From: Dehalococcoidia bacterium | Lineage (GTDB): Bacteria; Chloroflexota; Dehalococcoidia; Tepidiformales; Tepidiformaceae | DNA: 14,914 nt | Reading direction: 5' to 3' | Assembly (NCBI GenBank): GCA_009838385.1 | Contig: VXRS01000080.1 | Location: forward strand, 1-14,914 | Shown here: piece after piece, positions 1-6,025 of the stretch | Position numbering within the stretch: the stretch's first letter is position 1 | Layout: each line of letters begins with the position of its first letter | Notes under the pieces: generated by a model | The model's database searches: none | What the model was told of the DNA's origin: nothing | Seen by the model: only the letters and a program-made list of their open reading frames with translations | Position numbers and translations under genes: made by a program

Positions 1-649
1 GGCTCGTCGCTGCCGTATCGAACAGCAGGTTGGGGACGGCTGCCCGGACCTCGGGTATGGACAGGTAGAACGAAGCCCCCGCCCCCAGGTGCGCCCCCAC
101 CATCGTGACTTCGGGGGCAGCCTTTGCCACCTCGATCAGCTCCGCCGGCGAGAGGCCGCCCTCCTTGCCGGGATAGCGGTGCCCCACCGGCTCGCTCGAG
201 TGCCAGATCAGGGCGGCCCCCGCCTCGCCCGCGCGCGCGGCGAGGCGCCGTCCCGCCTCTCCGAGGGGGTCCCAGCCCTGCGTTCCAGGGCGCAGTTCCC
301 CGAAGCCCCGGGCTCCCTGTGCGAGCGCGCGTTCCGCCTCCCGCTCCCAGCCCGCCCCCGCCGGGTTCACGGTCGCGAACGGCACGATCGCACGCGGCGT
401 CTCGGCCGCGACCGCGAGGAGGTACTCGTTCTGCTCCGCGACCTCGCGCTCGTCCGCGAAGGCGAAGCCGGCTGCGACGGCCGCCTCAATGCCGTCCTCG
501 CGCAGCGCGGTGAGCAGCGCCGGCGCATCCGCGATCGCGGCCTCCGGGTCGCCGTAGATCTCGGCGAAGCCCGCATCACGAGCCGCGATGGCGTCGCGTG
601 CCTGCGCCTGCGAGGGGGGAAAGAGATGTGTGTGGGCGTCGATTGTCAC
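1..649 (-). CDS. Amidohydrolase-family (TIM-barrel) metal-dependent hydrolase, C-terminus beyond window
   Basis: An open frame of 216 codons runs from a GTG at 647-649 off the left edge without a stop. The protein opens MTIDAHTHLFP. The HxH pair (H6, H8) is the first metal-binding motif of the amidohydrolase-2 family. Further family-like histidines lie in WHSSEP (H150) and GAHLG (H187), followed by NLLFDTA (D211), where members have the strand leading to a late barrel residue. Such enzymes hydrolyse or decarboxylate small substrates in the cytoplasm; the substrate cannot be read from this fragment. GTG was chosen because it directly precedes the HxH strand, the frame has no ATG or TTG between it and the upstream in-frame stop near 697, and a TACGAT box lies 7 bases upstream. 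No Shine-Dalgarno is visible. It is divergent from the ferredoxin gene. Family assignment is fairly sure; specific function is unknown. Confidence 0.85.
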   Translation of the reverse strand, partial: MTIDAHTHLFPPSQAQARDAIAARDAGFAEIYGDPEAAIADAPALLTALREDGIEAAVAAGFAFADEREVAEQNEYLLAVAAETPRAIVPFATVNPAGAGWEREAERALAQGARGFGELRPGTQGWDPLGEAGRRLAARAGEAGAALIWHSSEPVGHRYPGKEGGLSPAELIEVAKAAPEVTMVGAHLGAGASFYLSIPEVRAAVPNLLFDTAATS

Positions 650-656
650 CGGAGCG

Positions 657-662
657 ATCGTA
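657..662 (-). promoter_or_regulatory. Putative -10 box (TACGAT) for leaderless amidohydrolase transcript
   Basis: On the minus strand TACGAT is followed by 7 bases and then the GTG start. That spacing would put transcription initiation at or next to the start codon. No convincing -35 hexamer is seen. The identical box occurs before lgt at 6918-6923. Confidence 0.4.
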
Positions 663-672
663 GCAGATGGGG

Positions 673-678
673 TACGCT
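673..678 (+). promoter_or_regulatory. Putative -10 box (TACGCT) for leaderless ferredoxin transcript
   Basis: TACGCT is followed by 6 bases and a GTG at 685. This fits the TANNNT-to-start spacing seen elsewhere in the window and favours GTG 685 over ATG 667 as the ferredoxin start. No clear -35 element is visible. Confidence 0.35.
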
Positions 679-684
679 CAGCCC

Positions 685-912
685 GTGGCCCTCTTCATAG
701 AAGTAACAGTCGACGAGGCCGCCTGCGCCTCGGAACCTGCGTGCCGGGAGTGCGTCCAGAGCTGCCCGGTCGACATCCTCGAGCGCGACCCCGGTGAGCG
801 CGTCGCACGCGTTATCGACGACAACGTCGACGAGTGCATCCTCTGCGACCTTTGCGTCGTCCGCTGTCCGGTCGAGGCGGTAACCGTGACGAAGCTGTAC
901 GCGACTGCCTAG
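685..912 (+). CDS. Small ferredoxin with two [4Fe-4S]-type cysteine motifs
   Basis: This 75-residue protein begins (M)ALFIEVTVDEAAC. It carries two cysteine motifs: C14-x5-C20-x2-C23-x3-C27-P, and the regular C51-x2-C54-x2-C57-x3-C61-P. Bacterial-type ferredoxins with two such motifs bind two cubane clusters and shuttle electrons in the cytoplasm. The partner cannot be told from the neighbours. The first motif has five rather than two residues between its first two cysteines, so the first cluster may be ligated differently. An ATG at 667 in the same frame would add MGYAQP; a GGAG at 651-654 lies 12 bases before it. GTG 685 is preferred because of its TACGCT box and because the family fold begins right there. 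The stop overlaps the stop of the convergent aldolase gene. Confidence 0.88.
   Translation: MALFIEVTVDEAACASEPACRECVQSCPVDILERDPGERVARVIDDNVDECILCDLCVVRCPVEAVTVTKLYATA
909..912. other. Shared CTAG: overlapping stop codons of convergent genes
   Basis: The ferredoxin stop TAG occupies 910-912. The aldolase stop TAG on the other strand occupies 911-909. Both are read from the same self-complementary tetranucleotide, so there is no room for a terminator between the two genes. Confidence 0.9.
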
Positions 913-1463
913 TCGCGTTCGACGGCCTGGCGCAGCCAGACGATGTGGGCGCTCTCCTCGAGCGCGGTGAGCCAGTGGAGCGCGTCCCAGAGCGAGCCGC
1001 CCCGCGCGTAGGCCCCGTGCCCGCGCAACAGCGCCACGCGTGATTCGCGCAGGGCGGTCGCGATCTTCTCCTCCTGCGTCGGCCCCTGCTCGATCACCGG
1101 CACGGAGGGGATGTGCAGTTGCCCTTCCAGGTCCTCGGGCTTGAACGTGTCCCGGTTGTAGGAGAGGGCGATGGCGTGGTGGGGATGCGCGTGGGCGATC
1201 GCGCTCGCCTGCGTCGTGGCGTAGATGGTCCAGTGCAGGATCGTGTCGCTGGATGGCGGAGGCGCTTCGTGCCGCCCGTCGGGGTACACGCGGCTGATGT
1301 CGAGCGGCTTCAGGTGGCCCAGCGCCGTGCCCGTGCCCGTGATCCACATCTCGTGGCCGTCGCGGATGCTCAGGTTGCCGCCGCGGCTGCTGACCATGCC
1401 GAGCTGGTAGAGGTCGCGCCCGACCCCCGCCAGCTCGCGCAGTGTCGCCTCCGGAACGGCCAT
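909..1463 (-). CDS. Class II aldolase/adducin-family protein
   Basis: The 184-residue protein aligns by motif with the class II (zinc) aldolase/adducin family, which includes fuculose-phosphate aldolase and ribulose-phosphate 4-epimerase. Visible landmarks are SSRGGNLSIR (25-34, phosphate-binding loop), TGTGTALGHL (42-51), HAHPHH giving H91 and H93, and LLRGHG giving H149 as third zinc ligand. The residue aligned with the catalytic Glu73 of E. coli FucA appears to be Asp73, in PSSDT. Length is slightly below the usual 200-215. It would act in the cytoplasm on a phosphorylated or related sugar; the substrate is unresolved. It lies 20 bases downstream of dnaK on the same strand, where dnaJ often sits, but has its own candidate promoter box. 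The ATG start is preceded by TATCCT plus 6 bases and by no Shine-Dalgarno. Confidence 0.88.
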   Translation of the reverse strand: MAVPEATLRELAGVGRDLYQLGMVSSRGGNLSIRDGHEMWITGTGTALGHLKPLDISRVYPDGRHEAPPPSSDTILHWTIYATTQASAIAHAHPHHAIALSYNRDTFKPEDLEGQLHIPSVPVIEQGPTQEEKIATALRESRVALLRGHGAYARGGSLWDALHWLTALEESAHIVWLRQAVERD

Positions 1464-1469
1464 CGGGGG

Positions 1470-1475
1470 AGGATA
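1470..1475 (-). promoter_or_regulatory. Putative -10 box (TATCCT) before the aldolase gene
   Basis: TATCCT on the minus strand is followed by 6 bases and the aldolase ATG at 1463. It lies in the 20-bp gap after the dnaK stop, so the gene may be expressed independently of the heat-shock operon. No -35 was identified. Confidence 0.35.
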
Positions 1476-1483
1476 GCCCTCCG

Positions 1484-3409
1484 CTAGACCTCGCGGAACT
1501 CGCCCTCGACGGTGCCTTCCTCGGCGCCGCCCGCGCTCGCGCCCGGATCGAAGCCGCCGCCGGCGGCGCCGTCCGGACCCGGACCGTCGCCCTGCTGGCC
1601 GTAGACGGACTCGCCGACCTTCTGGAGCGCCTGGGTAAGCTCGTCGAGCGCCGCCTGGATGCGTTCCTTCGTGGCGTCGTCGTCGCCCTCGGCCTCGAGC
1701 GCCTCGCGCACCGCCTTCACCTTCTCCTCGACCTCCGCTTTGAGGGCCTCGTCGATCTTGTCGGCGTTGTCGGTGAGCGTCTTCTCCGCCTGGTAGGCGG
1801 CGCTGTCGGCCAGGTTGCGCAGCTCGATCATCTCGCGGCGGCGCAGGTCCTCGTCCGCATGCAGCTCGGCGTCGCGCTGCATCTGCTGAATTTCTTCCTC
1901 GCTCAGCCCGCTCGAAGCCTGGATCGTGATCTTCTGCTCGCGACCCGTGCCCTTGTCCGCCGCGTGCACGTTCACGATGCCGTTCGCGTCGATGTCGAAG
2001 GTGACCTCGATCTGGGGCACGCCGCGCGGCGCCGGCAGGATGCCGTCGAGCGTGAACTTCCCGAGCGACTTGTTATCGGGCGCCATCGGGCGCTCGCCCT
2101 GGAGCACGTGGATCTCCACGCTCGGCTGGTTGTCGGCCGCCGTGCTGAAGACCTGGCTCTTGGCCGTGGGGATGGTCGTGTTGCGCGGGATGATCGTCGT
2201 CATCACGCCGCCCAGCGTCTCGATGCCGAGCGTCAGGGGCGTCACGTCGAGCAGGAGCACGTCCTGCACGTCACCCTTCAGCACGCCCGCCTGGATGGCG
2301 GCGCCGATCGCGACCACCTCGTCCGGGTTGACGCCCTTGTGGGGCTCCTTCCCGAAGAACTCGCCCACGAGCGCCTGTACGGCGGGCATGCGCGTCTGGC
2401 CGCCCACCAGCACGATCTCGTCGACCGCGCTCGCGGTCTTGTCGGCGTCGTCGAGCGCCTTCTTGACCGGTTCGAGGGTGCCCCGCAGCAAGTCGCCCAC
2501 GAGCTGCTCGAGCTTCGCCCGGCTCAGCGTCAGGTTGAGATGCTTCGGGCCGCTCGCATCGGCCGTGATGAAGGGCAGGTTGATCTCCGACTGCTGGGCG
2601 CTGGAGAGCTCGATCTTCGCCTTCTCCGCCTCCGCCTTCAGGCGCTGCAGCGCCTGGCGGTCCTGCCGCAGGTCGATTCCCTCCGCCTGGCGGAACTCGT
2701 CGACCAGCCAGTCGATGATGCGGTCGTCGAAGTCGTCGCCGCCGAGGTGCGTGTTGCCGTTCGTGCTGAGCACCTGAAAGGTGCCGTCGCCGATCTCGAG
2801 GATGGAGATATCGAACGTGCCCCCGCCGAGGTCGTACACGGCGATGATTTCGTCGTCCTTCTTGTCGAGGCCGTAGGCCAGCGAGGCCGCGGTCGGCTCG
2901 TTGATGATGCGGAGCACGTTCAGGCCCGCGATGCGGCCCGCGTCCTTCGTTGCCTGCCGCTGGGCGTCGTTGAAGTAGGCCGGCACCGTGATCACGGCCT
3001 CCGTGACCGTCTCGCCCAGGTAGGCCTCGGCGTCCGCCTTCAGCTTCTGCAGGATCATCGCGCTGACCTCGGGCGGGCTGTGGTCGCCCTCGCCCATCGT
3101 CACCTGCACGTCGCCGTTCTCGGCGGCGCTGATGCGGTAGGGCATCGAGCCCGCGCCGCGCTGCACCTCGGGGTCGCTGTGCTTCCGTCCCATGAACCGC
3201 TTGATGCTGTAGACGGTGTCCTCGGGGTTCGTGATCGCCTGGCGCTTGGCCACCTGGCCCACGAGCCGCTCGCCACCCTTGGTCAGGGCGACGACCGACG
3301 GAGTCGTGCGCGTGCCTTCGGCGTTCGGGACCACGGTAGGCTCGCCGCCTTCCATCACGGCCATGGCGCTGTTCGTGGTGCCCAGATCGATTCCCAGTAC
3401 TTTTGGCAT
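1484..3409 (-). CDS. dnaK: Chaperone DnaK (Hsp70)
   Basis: A complete 641-residue Hsp70, the usual length. The nucleotide-binding domain shows GIDLGTTNS (6-14), [29 protein letters not shown], the phosphate-2 loop [10 protein letters not shown] and LVGGQTRMP. The interdomain linker is [14 protein letters not shown] substrate-binding beta domain, a charged helical lid, a Gly/Ala-rich tail and a VEGEFREV terminus follow. DnaK binds exposed hydrophobic peptides under ATP control and works with a J-protein and GrpE in the cytoplasm. The segment between KRQAITNP and MPYRI is present, the insert found in E. coli-like DnaK and missing from many Gram-positive ones. It is the last gene of hrcA-grpE-dnaK, 34 bases after grpE. 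A perfect AGGAGG ends 7 bases before the ATG. No dnaJ follows in the window. HrcA/CIRCE control is expected. Confidence 0.99.
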   Translation of the reverse strand: MPKVLGIDLGTTNSAMAVMEGGEPTVVPNAEGTRTTPSVVALTKGGERLVGQVAKRQAITNPEDTVYSIKRFMGRKHSDPEVQRGAGSMPYRISAAENGDVQVTMGEGDHSPPEVSAMILQKLKADAEAYLGETVTEAVITVPAYFNDAQRQATKDAGRIAGLNVLRIINEPTAASLAYGLDKKDDEIIAVYDLGGGTFDISILEIGDGTFQVLSTNGNTHLGGDDFDDRIIDWLVDEFRQAEGIDLRQDRQALQRLKAEAEKAKIELSSAQQSEINLPFITADASGPKHLNLTLSRAKLEQLVGDLLRGTLEPVKKALDDADKTASAVDEIVLVGGQTRMPAVQALVGEFFGKEPHKGVNPDEVVAIGAAIQAGVLKGDVQDVLLLDVTPLTLGIETLGGVMTTIIPRNTTIPTAKSQVFSTAADNQPSVEIHVLQGERPMAPDNKSLGKFTLDGILPAPRGVPQIEVTFDIDANGIVNVHAADKGTGREQKITIQASSGLSEEEIQQMQRDAELHADEDLRRREMIELRNLADSAAYQAEKTLTDNADKIDEALKAEVEEKVKAVREALEAEGDDDATKERIQAALDELTQALQKVGESVYGQQGDGPGPDGAAGGGFDPGASAGGAEEGTVEGEFREV

Positions 3410-3416
3410 GTTCGTT

Positions 3417-3422
3417 CCTCCT
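3417..3422 (-). promoter_or_regulatory. Strong Shine-Dalgarno (AGGAGG) of dnaK
   Basis: A full AGGAGG stands 7 bases before the dnaK ATG in the grpE-dnaK spacer. It confirms the start and shows that this organism does use Shine-Dalgarno initiation inside operons. Confidence 0.85.
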
Positions 3423-3443
3423 GGCGGTGGTCTCTCGGGGCGG

Positions 3444-4064
3444 CTAGTCGCCCTCGTCTTCGCTATTGGTTGGTTCGCCCGCCTCTGCCTCGCCGCCCTC
3501 GCCCACGATCACCATCGCGGGGCGGATGACGGCGCCGCTCAGGGCATAGCCCTTCTGGACGACGTGCAGGCAGACGTTCTCAGGGCCGGGCGCGCGGCCC
3601 ACGGCCTCGTGCTGCGTGGGGTCGAAGGTCTCGCCCTCGGCGGGCACCTCCGTCACGCCCATGCTCTCCAGCAGCCCGCCCAGCTTGCGCTCGATGGCGA
3701 GCACGCCCTGTACCCAGTTCAGCCCGGCCAGCGTGCTGTCGAGTGTCTCGACGGCGCGGCCGAAGTCGTCGCGGATGGGCAGCAGGTTGATCACCAGCGC
3801 CGCGCCCGCGAGGCGCGCCTGTTCGGAGCGCTCCTGCTCGACCCGGCGTTTGTAGTTCGCGTGGTCGGCGGCCGCCCGCTTCCAGTTCGCCTCGAAGCGC
3901 TCGGCCTGGGCCAGCGCCGCCTCGAGCTGCTCTTGGAGGCCCTCGACGGGCGCCTCCTCGGGCGCCGGCGCCTCGGCCTCGGGCGCGGCTGCGTTGCCGT
4001 CGTCCTCGGCCATGCGCGCGGCCGCGCGCTTGTCGGTGAACCTGGGAGCGTCGCTGTCGCTCAT
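3444..4064 (-). CDS. grpE: Nucleotide exchange factor GrpE
   Basis: The 206-residue protein has the GrpE layout. A charged, low-complexity N-terminus (to about residue 40) rich in Ala, Pro and Glu is followed by a long helix, roughly 42-100, with [18 protein letters not shown] and [13 protein letters not shown]. The C-terminal beta domain carries the signature around [11 protein letters not shown], then [20 protein letters not shown]. GrpE dimers release ADP from DnaK, and in many bacteria the long helix acts as a thermosensor. The ATG overlaps the hrcA stop as ATGA (4061-4064), and an AGGAGG lies 4 bases upstream inside the hrcA end, so translation is probably coupled. It is the middle gene of the operon. 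The acidic tail after the beta domain ([16 protein letters not shown]) is unconserved in the family. Confidence 0.97.
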   Translation of the reverse strand: MSDSDAPRFTDKRAAARMAEDDGNAAAPEAEAPAPEEAPVEGLQEQLEAALAQAERFEANWKRAAADHANYKRRVEQERSEQARLAGAALVINLLPIRDDFGRAVETLDSTLAGLNWVQGVLAIERKLGGLLESMGVTEVPAEGETFDPTQHEAVGRAPGPENVCLHVVQKGYALSGAVIRPAMVIVGEGGEAEAGEPTNSEDEGD

Positions 4065-5119
4065 TGATCCTCCTCGGGGGCGCCCGCTTCCTCGGCGTCG
4101 CCGTAGAACCGGCGCATCAGCTCGGTCAGGACGTCGCTCACGTAGCGCACGTGCGCGACGGCGTCGGGGTAGTCCAGCCGGGTGGGGCCGAGCAGCCCGA
4201 TGAGGCCGCCGGCGCCGCCCGTCGGTCCGTAGCGCGAGAGTACGAAGCTCATGTCTCGGTAGCGCTCGGCGGGATTCTCGTCGCCGATCACGATCGCCAC
4301 GTCGTTGCTCCCCAGCAGCCGCGCTGGAATCGCGCGCTGCAGGCGCGAGCTCTCGACCGCCTCGAGCGTGTCGAGCAGGCGGTCGCTGTCGCCCTCGTAT
4401 TCGGGCTGGCGCAGAAGCTCGCGCACGCCTTCGATGACGGGCGTCTCGCTGGCGGCGTCCTCTTCGCTGCGGAGCAACGCCACGACCTGGTCGACCACCT
4501 GCCGCTCGACGACGGCGGCTGCCGGAACCCTGGCCTCGATCTCCGTGGCGGTCTTGCCCTCCAGTTGCTGGTTCAGACGCCCGGCCAGCCGCGTGAGCTG
4601 GTCCTGCGTCGTCGCCTCCGCGAACTGCAGCGTGTGCTGCAGGACGGCGGCGTCGTTCATCACCACCACCAACAGCGCGCTCTCCTCGGTCAGTTCGACC
4701 AGCTGGAGCTGCTTCAGCCGCACCTCCACCATGTGCGGTGGCGTCGCGATCGCGGCCGTGTGCAGCGAGTTCGCCAGCACGCTCGCCGAGAGCGACAGCC
4801 AGCGCTGAAGGTCGACCGCGCTCTGGTGGAACTGGTGCAGGATCGTCAGCTCCTCGGCGCTGCTCAGGCGGCGGTCGCCCATGAGCGACCCGACGTACGT
4901 GCGGTAGCCGAGGTTGCTCGGCACGCGCCCCGCCGAGGTGTGGGGATGCGTGATCAGGCCCTCTTCCTCAAGGGCCTTCATTTCGCTGCGAACGGTGGCG
5001 CTGGAGAGGTCCAGGTCATGCCGCGCCACGAGCGCCGCGGAGCCGACCGGCTGCGCGCTCTCGACGTAGTCCTCGATGATGAAGGCGAGGATTCTGGCCC
5101 TTCGCTCTGACAATGCCAT
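4061..5119 (-). CDS. hrcA: Heat-inducible transcription repressor HrcA
   Basis: A complete 352-residue HrcA. The N-terminal winged helix is evident in ERRARILAFIIEDYVESAQPVGS split over residues 5-27, then SSATVRSEMKALEEEGLI and the wing HTSAGRVPSNLGYRTYV (about residues 39-77). The dimerisation and inserted domains follow, with late conserved segments IVIGDEN and GLIGLLGPTRLDY. HrcA binds the CIRCE operator as a dimer and represses chaperone genes; GroEL normally supports its activity. It is the first gene of hrcA-grpE-dnaK, and a perfect CIRCE ends 21 bases before its ATG, so the operon is autoregulated. A weak AAGG stands 6 bases before the start. It is divergent from nadD. Confidence 0.98.
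   Translation of the reverse strand: MALSERRARILAFIIEDYVESAQPVGSAALVARHDLDLSSATVRSEMKALEEEGLITHPHTSAGRVPSNLGYRTYVGSLMGDRRLSSAEELTILHQFHQSAVDLQRWLSLSASVLANSLHTAAIATPPHMVEVRLKQLQLVELTEESALLVVVMNDAAVLQHTLQFAEATTQDQLTRLAGRLNQQLEGKTATEIEARVPAAAVVERQVVDQVVALLRSEEDAASETPVIEGVRELLRQPEYEGDSDRLLDTLEAVESSRLQRAIPARLLGSNDVAIVIGDENPAERYRDMSFVLSRYGPTGGAGGLIGLLGPTRLDYPDAVAHVRYVSDVLTELMRRFYGDAEEAGAPEEDQ
4069..4074 (-). promoter_or_regulatory. Shine-Dalgarno (AGGAGG) of grpE within hrcA
   Basis: A full AGGAGG lies 4 bases before the grpE ATG, within the last codons of hrcA. Together with the ATGA overlap it points to coupled re-initiation. Confidence 0.8.
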
Positions 5120-5137
5120 TGTGAACCTTGACGACCT

Positions 5138-5167
5138 ATGTTAGCACTCTCGGGGCAAGAGTGCTAA
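5138..5167 (-). promoter_or_regulatory. Candidate promoter of hrcA-grpE-dnaK overlapping CIRCE
   Basis: On the minus strand TTAGCA (5167-5162) and TAACAT (5143-5138) are separated by 18 bases. Each matches the sigma-70/A consensus at four of six positions. The -35 and spacer lie within the CIRCE operator, so HrcA binding would directly block polymerase. The start site would leave a leader of roughly ten bases. The assignment rests on hexamer match and position only. Confidence 0.4.
5141..5167. promoter_or_regulatory. CIRCE operator (HrcA-binding inverted repeat)
   Basis: TTAGCACTC, 9 spacer bases, GAGTGCTAA: all nine arm positions pair, identical to the CIRCE consensus. It sits 21 bases before hrcA on one side and 25 bases before nadD on the other, in the 73-bp divergent spacer. 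HrcA dimers are known to bind this element to repress chaperone genes; an effect on nadD is inferred from position. Confidence 0.97.
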
Positions 5168-5180
5168 TGACTCGATCGGA

Positions 5181-5186
5181 TAGACT
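5181..5186 (+). promoter_or_regulatory. Putative -10 box (TAGACT) for leaderless nadD
   Basis: TAGACT is followed by 6 bases and the nadD ATG at 5193, with no purine-rich Shine-Dalgarno between. The matching -35 position would fall in the right arm of CIRCE, where no good hexamer is seen. Confidence 0.4.
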
Positions 5187-5192
5187 CGCACC

Positions 5193-5780
5193 ATGCCTAT
5201 CGGCCTGCTCGGAGGCACATTCGACCCCCCGCACGTCGGCCATCTCGTCCTCGGCGAGTGCGCCCGCGAGCAGCTTGGCCTGGAGCGCGTCTACTTCATG
5301 CCTGCGGGCGACCCCTGGCGCAAGGCCGGCCTCGGCGTCAGCTCCGCCGCCCACCGCCTCGCCATGACCCACCTCGCCATCGCCGGCAACCCCGGCTTCC
5401 ACCTCGACGAGCGCGAGGTCGAGCGCATCGGCCCCACCTACACCGTCGACACCCTGCGCGAGATGCACGCCCAGGGCCTCGACGACGTGGTCCTCATCCT
5501 CGGAAGCGACGCCCTCGCCGACATGCCCACCTGGCGGGACCCCGACGTGATCACCGCCCTCGCCCGCCTCGCCGTTGCTCCCAAGGGCGCCGACCAGGGC
5601 GAACGGGCATGGTTGGCCGCGCAGCTCGGCCTCGACGCCCCGCCCATCGTCGTCGAGATGCCCCCGCTTCCGGTCAGCTCAACGCTCGTGCGCGAGCGCG
5701 TCCGCGAGGGCATGTCCATCCGCTACCTCGTGCCCCCGGCCGTCGAGGACTACATCCGCGAGCACGGCCTCTACCGGTAG
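5193..5780 (+). CDS. nadD: Nicotinate-mononucleotide adenylyltransferase NadD
   Basis: A complete 195-residue nucleotidyltransferase. The N-terminal strand and ATP-binding motif read GLLGGTFDPPHVGH (4-17), including the HxGH pair H14 and H17. The middle holds PTYTVDTLREM and LILGSDALADMPTWRDP, which contact the nucleotide. The C-terminal SSTLVR (162-167) is the (I/V)SST-x2-R motif, followed by RYLVPPAVEDYIREHGLY, the standard NadD ending. It transfers AMP from ATP to nicotinate mononucleotide to give deamido-NAD in cytoplasmic NAD synthesis. It is divergent from hrcA across the CIRCE element and appears to be alone on its transcript. Its last ten bases overlap the end of the convergent glutaredoxin-like gene. 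The start is set by the MPIGLLGGTFDP opening and the upstream TAGACT box. Confidence 0.97.
   Translation: MPIGLLGGTFDPPHVGHLVLGECAREQLGLERVYFMPAGDPWRKAGLGVSSAAHRLAMTHLAIAGNPGFHLDEREVERIGPTYTVDTLREMHAQGLDDVVLILGSDALADMPTWRDPDVITALARLAVAPKGADQGERAWLAAQLGLDAPPIVVEMPPLPVSSTLVRERVREGMSIRYLVPPAVEDYIREHGLYR
5771..5780. other. Palindrome CTACCGGTAG encoding the ends of two convergent genes
   Basis: This perfect ten-base palindrome contains TAC CGG TAG on both strands. nadD therefore ends Tyr-Arg-stop and the glutaredoxin-like gene also ends Tyr-Arg-stop, each reading the same bases in opposite directions. Confidence 0.9.
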
Positions 5781-6025
5781 CGCTCCCGCAGCGCCGCCTC
5801 CAGCGCCGGTGCCCGGATGGGCGCGCGCGCAACCTCCTCGCCCCCGACCGCAACCACCGGGACCGCGTAGTTGTAGCGGGCGCGAAGCTCGCGGTCCGTG
5901 TCGATGTCGACCGCCTCGATCGCGAACCCGAGCCGTTCGGCGAGCACGGCGAGGAGCGCGTGCGCCTCGTCGCAGAGGGGACAGTCGGGGCGCGTGTAGA
6001 GGGTGACCGGGCCGGGGCCGCTCAT
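5771..6025 (-). CDS. Glutaredoxin-like thioredoxin-fold protein (DUF836 type)
   Basis: An 84-residue single-domain protein. It has the beta strand VTLYTRPD, a CPLC redox motif (C15, C18) at the helix start, VDIDTDRELRARY, and the conserved cis-proline region YAVPVV (P56). This pattern fits the glutaredoxin-2-like DUF836 family, thought to handle thiol-disulfide exchange in the cytoplasm; direct function is unproven. The ATG at 6025 overlaps the lgt stop as ATGA, which fixes the start. An in-frame upstream ATG at 6091 would add 22 Arg/Gly-rich residues that merely read lgt in another frame, and is rejected. It is cotranscribed with lgt by arrangement. Its end overlaps nadD by ten bases. Confidence 0.87.
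   Translation of the reverse strand: MSGPGPVTLYTRPDCPLCDEAHALLAVLAERLGFAIEAVDIDTDRELRARYNYAVPVVAVGGEEVARAPIRAPALEAALRERYR

Noticed and set aside
1442..3529. Long open frame (695 codons) antisense to dnaK
   Set aside because: It mirrors the dnaK coding frame in very G+C-rich DNA, where stops are scarce on the opposite strand. Its translation is rich in Arg, Leu, Val and Asp without recognisable domains, and dnaK itself is unmistakable. Such dnaK antisense frames are a known artefact.
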